This document shows positions 59,701 through 64,000 of a DNA stretch of 64,000 nucleotides, in pieces. Made by a program: the position numbers and the translations under genes. A model generated the notes under the pieces. The model did not search any database. It had not been told where the DNA came from and worked only from the letters and a program-made list of their open reading frames with translations. The DNA comes from JBCBKL01 sp963922565 (GTDB lineage Bacteria > Pseudomonadota > Alphaproteobacteria > Rhodobacterales > Rhodobacteraceae), in contig CAWUIQ010000001.1 in the NCBI GenBank assembly GCA_963922565.1, positions 84,779 through 148,778 on the forward strand, read 5' to 3'. Numbering within the stretch: position 1 is the first letter of the stretch; the number at the start of each line of letters is the position of its first letter.

Positions 59701-60960
59701 TCAGAATGATTTCGTTTCGAACAGCTCGGCACGGACCCAAGCCGTCAAAAGGTCTGTGGCATGGCCAAAGTCGGCGATGTCCATATGTTCCTCTGGATTG
59801 TGGCTTCCGTTTTCGTTGCGGATGAAGATCATGCCAACGGGCACGCCAAGTCCGGCGAATGTCGCGCAGTCATGCCCGCCGCCGGAGGGGATAAGACAAT
59901 GAGCGATGCCTTCAGCGCTGGCAACCTGCTGCATGGCCTCAATGATGCGTGGCGTCATTGGGGCCGGAGCGGCGCGGGTGGCGGGGCCAAGATCGATCTC
60001 GACCCGGCGTGTGGCAGAGATACGGGTGCATTCAGTGGCGCAATTGGCGGCAAAGGCGTCCAGTGTGGCGGCGTCCTGACTGCGCATGTCGAGGGTAAAG
60101 TTCAAAAGTCCAGGGACTTTGGTAATGCCGTGCTGGGCCGGATCGGTGGAGAATTCACCAAACGTCAGCACCATGTCTCCACCCTGCGCTTCGGTCTTCA
60201 GCCAGAAGTCTTCCAACACGTTGACCAGCGCGGTCCCTGCCAGGACCACATCGCGCCTGGCAGAACGTGGGACGGCCCCGGCATGGGTTGTCTGACCTGC
60301 GATGCTAGCGAACCGGTGGCGGATGTTGCCACGGATGCCGGTGACGATGCCGACAGGAAGGCCCGCTTCGACAAGAACAGGACCCTGTTCGATATGCACT
60401 TCGACAAACGCGCGGATTGTTTCGGGGTCGAGTTGGGCCTCTCCATCGCGGATGGCTTGCGGCTCGAATCCCGCCTCGGTCATGTGTTCGGCCAAGGTGC
60501 GTCCGGTGTCAGAGCGGCAAAGCGTATCGGGCAAGTCGCTCGGCAGTAGGCCAACGGCGGCGCGACTGCCAAGGTAATGTTGAGGGAACCAGATCATTTC
60601 CTCGGCGCGGATGACCATCAGCGTGACATCGCAGGGCGGTTGGGGACCTTCGGCCAGCCGCGCAAGCATCTCTAGCCCTACCAGAACACCCGCAGCGCCA
60701 TCGAAGTTTCCGCCATGAGGGACTGTGTCGATATGTGATCCGGTCATAAGAACTGGCGCGTCGCGGTCCTGCCCCGGCAGGGTCACGTAAAGGCTGCCAA
60801 TCCTGTCTGTGCAGTACTCAAGCCCGAGCGCTTCGGCTTCACGGCGTATCAGGTCATGCGCGGCGTTTTCCTGCGGGCTGTAGCTTGGGCGCGTCAGCCC
60901 AGGGGGATCGTGGCTAAGCGCTGCCAGCTCTGCAAAGAGCCGTTGCGCCCGCGCGCTCAA
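59701..60960 (-). CDS. M20 family N-carbamoyl-L-amino acid / allantoate amidohydrolase
   Basis: The 419-residue metallohydrolase has TGSHIDTVPHGGNFDGAAGVL (metal Asp and His), VIRAEEMIWFPQHYLGSR, EVHIEQGPVL and the C-terminal SGGGHDCATFAGLGVPVGMIFI. It matches the HyuC/AllC group, which removes a carbamoyl or ureido group with an L-preference. With the D-carbamoylase at 46127 both enantiomers could be processed. It overlaps the TRAP permease gene by 4 nt. Confidence 0.9.
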   Translation of the reverse strand: MSARAQRLFAELAALSHDPPGLTRPSYSPQENAAHDLIRREAEALGLEYCTDRIGSLYVTLPGQDRDAPVLMTGSHIDTVPHGGNFDGAAGVLVGLEMLARLAEGPQPPCDVTLMVIRAEEMIWFPQHYLGSRAAVGLLPSDLPDTLCRSDTGRTLAEHMTEAGFEPQAIRDGEAQLDPETIRAFVEVHIEQGPVLVEAGLPVGIVTGIRGNIRHRFASIAGQTTHAGAVPRSARRDVVLAGTALVNVLEDFWLKTEAQGGDMVLTFGEFSTDPAQHGITKVPGLLNFTLDMRSQDAATLDAFAANCATECTRISATRRVEIDLGPATRAAPAPMTPRIIEAMQQVASAEGIAHCLIPSGGGHDCATFAGLGVPVGMIFIRNENGSHNPEEHMDIADFGHATDLLTAWVRAELFETKSF

Positions 60961-62258
60961 TAGAGAGCCTCGGGCAACAGCATGACGATCTGCGGGAAAA
61001 GGATGATCAGCCCGATCATCGCCAGCATGGCGGCCACAAAGGGCAGGATACCGCGATAGACGTCAGCCAGTTCGCCTCGGTTCCGGACACCCTGAACGAC
61101 ATAAAGGTTCATGCCAACAGGCGGTGTAATCAGGGCGAGCTCCATCATGATGACAAGGAAGATGCCAAACCAGACCGGGTCAATCCCCAGATGCAGGATG
61201 ACGGGCATGACGACCGGAATCGTGCCGACCATCATCGAAAGCGTCTCAAGAAAGCAGCCCATGACGAGGTAGAACAGGACAAGGATCAGGGTCATCTGCG
61301 TTGCGCTCAAGCCCAGATCGGTGATGACACGGCTCATGGCTTGGGGGACGCCGAGGAGACCCACGATGAAGTTGAGGAAGAAAGCCGCTGTGATTATAAA
61401 GAGCAGCATAGCCGAGGTCTTCATCGTAGCGATAAAGGCCGCGTGGAGCATTGGGAAGCTCAGCGCTCCGTTGCCCATTGCGAGGAAGAACGCCATCACG
61501 ACGCCAATGGCCGCAGCTTCGGTCGGGGTGGCCCAACCGCCATAGATGGCGCCCATGACGACCACAAAGATCGCAAGCGGCGGGATGAGGTGGCGCAGAC
61601 GCGCCAGGCGCTCCTGCCGAGGTGCGGGCGGGCTCGGGCGCTCGGCCAGGCTGGGTTTGAGCAGGACCGCACCGGCGATGATAACCATGAACAGCAGCGT
61701 GAGCAGCAGGCCGGGAAGGATGCCAGCCGCAAAGAGTTGCCCGATCGAGGTGTTGGTGAGCGCGCCGTAGATGATCAGGTTGACCGAGGGCGGGATCAGA
61801 ATGCCAAGTGTTGCTCCGGCGGCGATGGTGCCCAAAACCAGCGGCTCATGATAAGCGCGGCGCTTGAACTCATCCAGCGCTACCGTTCCGATGGTCGCAG
61901 CCGTCGCGACAGAGGAGCCGGAAACGGCTGAAAACATGGCACAGGCACCAATATTGGTGTGCAGAAGGCCTCCGGGCAGCCGACTGAGCCAATCGGTCAG
62001 GCTGTCATACATCTTCTGTGTGATGCCAGCGCGCAGCAGGAGTTCGCCCAGCAAAACAAAAAGGGGAATGGTCGTCAGCAAGAAGTCGTTCATGACCGAC
62101 CAGAGGTTTGTCCCGAAGGATAAAAGGACAGGCGCACCGAAATAGGCCAAAGCGCCAAGGACACCGGTGGCGAGCATGGCGACACCTACGTGCAGGCCGA
62201 TGAACATGAGGCCGAGCATGATGGCAAAGCCGATGGCCGCTCCTAAGGGATCGATCAT
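60957..62258 (-). CDS. dctM: TRAP transporter large permease DctM
   Basis: The 433-residue protein has standard DctM length, with LTTIPLFVLLGELLLRAGITQKMYDSLTDWLSRLPGG and AAGATLGILIPPSVNLIIYGALTNTSIGQLFAAG. It has about 12 hydrophobic segments. It overlaps the DctQ gene by 4 nt and is the permease core of the second TRAP system. Confidence 0.93.
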   Translation of the reverse strand: MIDPLGAAIGFAIMLGLMFIGLHVGVAMLATGVLGALAYFGAPVLLSFGTNLWSVMNDFLLTTIPLFVLLGELLLRAGITQKMYDSLTDWLSRLPGGLLHTNIGACAMFSAVSGSSVATAATIGTVALDEFKRRAYHEPLVLGTIAAGATLGILIPPSVNLIIYGALTNTSIGQLFAAGILPGLLLTLLFMVIIAGAVLLKPSLAERPSPPAPRQERLARLRHLIPPLAIFVVVMGAIYGGWATPTEAAAIGVVMAFFLAMGNGALSFPMLHAAFIATMKTSAMLLFIITAAFFLNFIVGLLGVPQAMSRVITDLGLSATQMTLILVLFYLVMGCFLETLSMMVGTIPVVMPVILHLGIDPVWFGIFLVIMMELALITPPVGMNLYVVQGVRNRGELADVYRGILPFVAAMLAMIGLIILFPQIVMLLPEALY

Positions 62259-62779
62259 TTGCGGGCCTCTTCGATCTCTTCAGCGACGGAGGGTGGTGCA
62301 AGAACGCGGTCGGCAGCTTCCAGGCCATTGCGAAGGGCAAGAAGGCCTCGCAGAGACATCCAAAGGGCGGCGATCCCAAATAAGCATAAACCTGCAAGCC
62401 AAAGTGACTGCGGAATCCAAAGAGGAGTCTGCAAGGGGCTGGATGAGACCGAACCAAACACGAGGCTGTCGGAGAGGGTGCGCCAGCCCATATAGGCCAT
62501 GAAAGCCGCAGCCAGCCCAAGTGCAACATACGCGGCAAGGTTCAAGGCAGCCTGAATTTGACCGGGCAAGCGTAAAAGCAAAACGTCAATGCGCGTATGA
62601 GCCCGTGCTGTCGCAGCCAGTGCCATGCCAAAGGTGCCGGTGACGGCCACGACATAGCCGCCAATCTCGTCCACGCCCTGAAGGGAAAAATTTAAAGTCT
62701 TGCGAGCGAGGATCTCGACCACGATCAGGAAGGAGAGGCCAAGGCAGGCGTAACCGCCGAGAATGCCAATGATGCGCAT
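62255..62779 (-). CDS. dctQ: TRAP transporter small permease DctQ
   Basis: The 174-residue protein has the DctQ layout of four helices, with EILARKTLNFSLQGVDEIGGYVVAVTGTFGMA and ARAHTRIDVLLLRLP. I chose the ATG at 62779 since CGGAGT lies before it and the first helix begins there; the frame is open further upstream. It is separated from dctP by about 100 bp with two stem-loops. Confidence 0.85.
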   Translation of the reverse strand: MRIIGILGGYACLGLSFLIVVEILARKTLNFSLQGVDEIGGYVVAVTGTFGMALAATARAHTRIDVLLLRLPGQIQAALNLAAYVALGLAAAFMAYMGWRTLSDSLVFGSVSSSPLQTPLWIPQSLWLAGLCLFGIAALWMSLRGLLALRNGLEAADRVLAPPSVAEEIEEARK

Positions 62780-62803
62780 GGATACTCCGGTGCAAACTGT
62801 CGT

Positions 62804-62829
62804 CGCGCCCAGCATGTCGTCCGGGCGCG
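62804..62829 (-). promoter_or_regulatory. Intercistronic stem-loop 1 of the second TRAP operon
   Basis: 7-bp arms CGCGCCC (62804-62810) and GGGCGCG (62823-62829) enclose a 12-nt loop between dctP and dctQ. A TTTT lies next to the stem on the plus strand, which is the wrong side for termination of the minus-strand transcript. Confidence 0.45.
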
Positions 62830-62844
62830 TTTTCTGCAAAGATG

Positions 62845-62871
62845 GAGGCCCCTGAACACGTCCGGGGCCTC
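62845..62871 (-). promoter_or_regulatory. Intercistronic stem-loop 2 of the second TRAP operon
   Basis: 8-bp arms GAGGCCCC (62845-62852) and GGGGCCTC (62864-62871) enclose an 11-nt loop, 7 nt after the dctP stop in the - strand. The same position is occupied by a hairpin in the first TRAP operon. Confidence 0.55.
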
Positions 62872-62878
62872 TATCGCG

Positions 62879-63910
62879 TCACTTCAGTTCGATGCCACGG
62901 GCCGCTCCAACTGTGGCGTTCCAGATCTTGGTGCAATCGGCAAAGCCGGCGTCACAGCTTTCGGCCCAGCCAGGCAGAACCTTGTCCATGGTCGCGGCGG
63001 TGACTTTGGCCTGATCCTCGGGCGTGGGTTCGACTAGCGTCATCGAAAATGGTGTGTAGTTTTCACACCCGTCCCCGCCCGTATTGCAGGAAATCGCCCA
63101 GCCATTGTTCTGCTTGGCAAGGGCCCAGAAGGCCTCTTCGAAACCTGCAAACTCTGCCTCAAGCTTCGCCTGTTCTTCCGTCGAGAAGCTGTTCCACTTG
63201 TCCAGATTGATGAAGTGCGCATTCACGGACCACGAGATGCCAAGCGGCAGGAAATGCGTTGTCACCTCGGGCCAGTTGCCTGTGTTGCCGGAGGTGGGTG
63301 ATGTGATGGCGCAATCTACCACACCGCGCTGTAGCGCCGGGTAGACTTCCTTGAAACTCATGGTCACGGGCGTCGCACCAAGCGCTTCGATCAAAGTGGA
63401 CATGGATGAAGTGTAAGAGCGCACCTTAAGCCCTTCAAAGTCGTCAAGGCCCGAGATATCGGCGTTGCAGTAAAACACTTGTGGACCATAGGGCCAGACG
63501 GCCAGCGGCTTGGCGTTGAACTTTTCGGCCACGCGCTTTTCAAGCTCTGGCATAAAGGCATCCACGGCCTCTTCGAGCTGCTCCATCGAGGTAGACACCC
63601 CGATCAGGTCGATTCCCTCAAGAAAGGCATCGTCCCGTGCCGCGGCGCCGACGGTGCTTTGCACAATGTCAAAAGCACCCGTGCGCACCATGCGCAGAGT
63701 GTCCTGCATATCCACACCCACCACGTCGAGCGGATTGAAATTGATCGCAAGATCGATACCGGTCTTTTCGGCAAGGCCGGCATAGAACTCCTGTTCCAAC
63801 TTTGTGTGAAATTTGTGGGTTGAGACGAGACCTGTCGCGCGGATCGCCGTCTCGGCAAGAAGTGGCGCTGCTGCAAACGCCAATGTGGTTGCGAGGATAA
63901 GTGACTTCAT
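62879..63910 (-). CDS. dctP: TRAP transporter substrate-binding protein DctP
   Basis: The 343-residue protein has a Sec signal MKSLILATTLAFAAAPLLA, then TAIRATGLVSTHKFHTKLEQEFYAGLAEKTG, GLKVRSYTSSMSTLIEALGATPV (carboxylate-binding Arg) and ALQRGVVDCAITSPTSG. Several Cys residues at the C terminus (SCNTGGDGCE, SCDAGFADCTK) could form disulfides, which is more than usual. CGGAGT before the ATG at 63910 sets the start. It should bind a carboxylated ureide or amino-acid derivative, inferred from the operon. Confidence 0.9.
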   Translation of the reverse strand: MKSLILATTLAFAAAPLLAETAIRATGLVSTHKFHTKLEQEFYAGLAEKTGIDLAINFNPLDVVGVDMQDTLRMVRTGAFDIVQSTVGAAARDDAFLEGIDLIGVSTSMEQLEEAVDAFMPELEKRVAEKFNAKPLAVWPYGPQVFYCNADISGLDDFEGLKVRSYTSSMSTLIEALGATPVTMSFKEVYPALQRGVVDCAITSPTSGNTGNWPEVTTHFLPLGISWSVNAHFINLDKWNSFSTEEQAKLEAEFAGFEEAFWALAKQNNGWAISCNTGGDGCENYTPFSMTLVEPTPEDQAKVTAATMDKVLPGWAESCDAGFADCTKIWNATVGAARGIELK

Positions 63911-64000
63911 TGGTTTACTCCGTGTTGATTGATTGGTTTTGGAAGTGACGTACGATGTCGATGCGTCGGGCCCGCCAGACCTGACCATCGAGCTTGGCAA
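63911..64000. promoter_or_regulatory. Upstream region of the second TRAP operon, window edge
   Basis: Ninety bases before dctP. The - strand frame stays open but gives a non-signal-like sequence, so it is taken as leader. No palindrome like the ATGGMATGCCAT site was seen here. Anything further upstream lies outside the window. Confidence 0.35.

Noticed and set aside
1..64000. tRNA, rRNA or riboswitch genes
   Set aside because: No cloverleaf, rRNA core or known aptamer pattern was recognised by eye; a covariance-model search would settle it.

Overview
The window looks like a chromosomal or megaplasmid segment of a marine-type alphaproteobacterium, most likely Rhodobacteraceae (Roseobacter group). 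Evidence is high GC, tightly packed operons with ATGA/GTGA/TGATG overlaps, two TRAP transporters, IlvD/Edd and FAH sugar-acid enzymes of the Caulobacter/Roseobacter type, and short GC-rich hairpin elements followed by a GGGA-TATTTT tract. Genus and species cannot be named from the sequence alone. No rRNA, tRNA or CRISPR array was seen.

The left part (1-36.9 kb) is devoted to sugars and sugar acids. At 2-4328 (+) are the end of a sugar-binding protein, its ABC ATPase and permease, a YrdC-like protein and a cysteine hydrolase. From 4.3 to 20.9 kb lies a hexuronate block: uronate isomerase (uxaC), fructuronate reductase (uxuB-like), mannonate dehydratase (uxuA), altronate dehydratase (uxaA) and a KDG kinase. 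It is mixed with three Gfo/Idh/MocA oxidoreductases, two PhyH dioxygenases, a beta-hydroxyacid dehydrogenase, a DMT exporter and a DctP-Q-M TRAP transporter, with a divergent GntR regulator at 21.0 kb. From 21.7 to 29.7 kb are a DenD-like/LtnD-like pair and a six-gene operon (SDR, xylonate-type dehydratase, FAH hydrolase, 2-hydroxyacid dehydrogenase, enolase-superfamily dehydratase, LysE exporter) that looks like a non-phosphorylative aldonate route. From 29.7 to 36.9 kb are mixed genes and more MocA/isomerase/dehydrogenase genes.

A decayed IS6-type element (about 37.0-37.8 kb) marks the junction to a different region. The right part (37.8-64 kb) is a nitrogen-scavenging island for cyclic ureides or N-carbamoyl compounds. 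It has a GntR/FCD regulator, then a long + strand operon (38.9-50.7 kb) with a sulfonate/nitrate-type ABC transporter, an ATZ/TRZ-type amidohydrolase, a polar amino-acid-type ABC transporter, an N-carbamoyl-D-amino-acid-type hydrolase, a flavin reductase-like protein, a DHDPS-like aldolase, a D-hydantoinase and an Asp/Glu/hydantoin racemase. Downstream lie a wrecked acetamidase/formamidase gene and a second nonsense-split gene. Facing it on the - strand (52.6-57.6 kb) is an operon with an allantoinase-like polysaccharide deacetylase, two SDRs and a second ABC transporter. Beyond a DUF1028 remnant (58 kb) is a third - strand operon with a ureohydrolase, an M20 N-carbamoylase/allantoate-type amidohydrolase and a TRAP transporter that runs to the window edge.

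The upstream regions of the first and second ABC operons of this island share an almost identical palindrome (ATGGAATGCCAT / ATGGCATGCCAT), which suggests one regulator for both arms. Transporters for uptake, ring-opening hydrolases, D- and L-type decarbamoylases and a racemase together would turn a cyclic ureide or hydantoin-like compound into an amino acid, ammonia and CO2. The actual substrate is not known.
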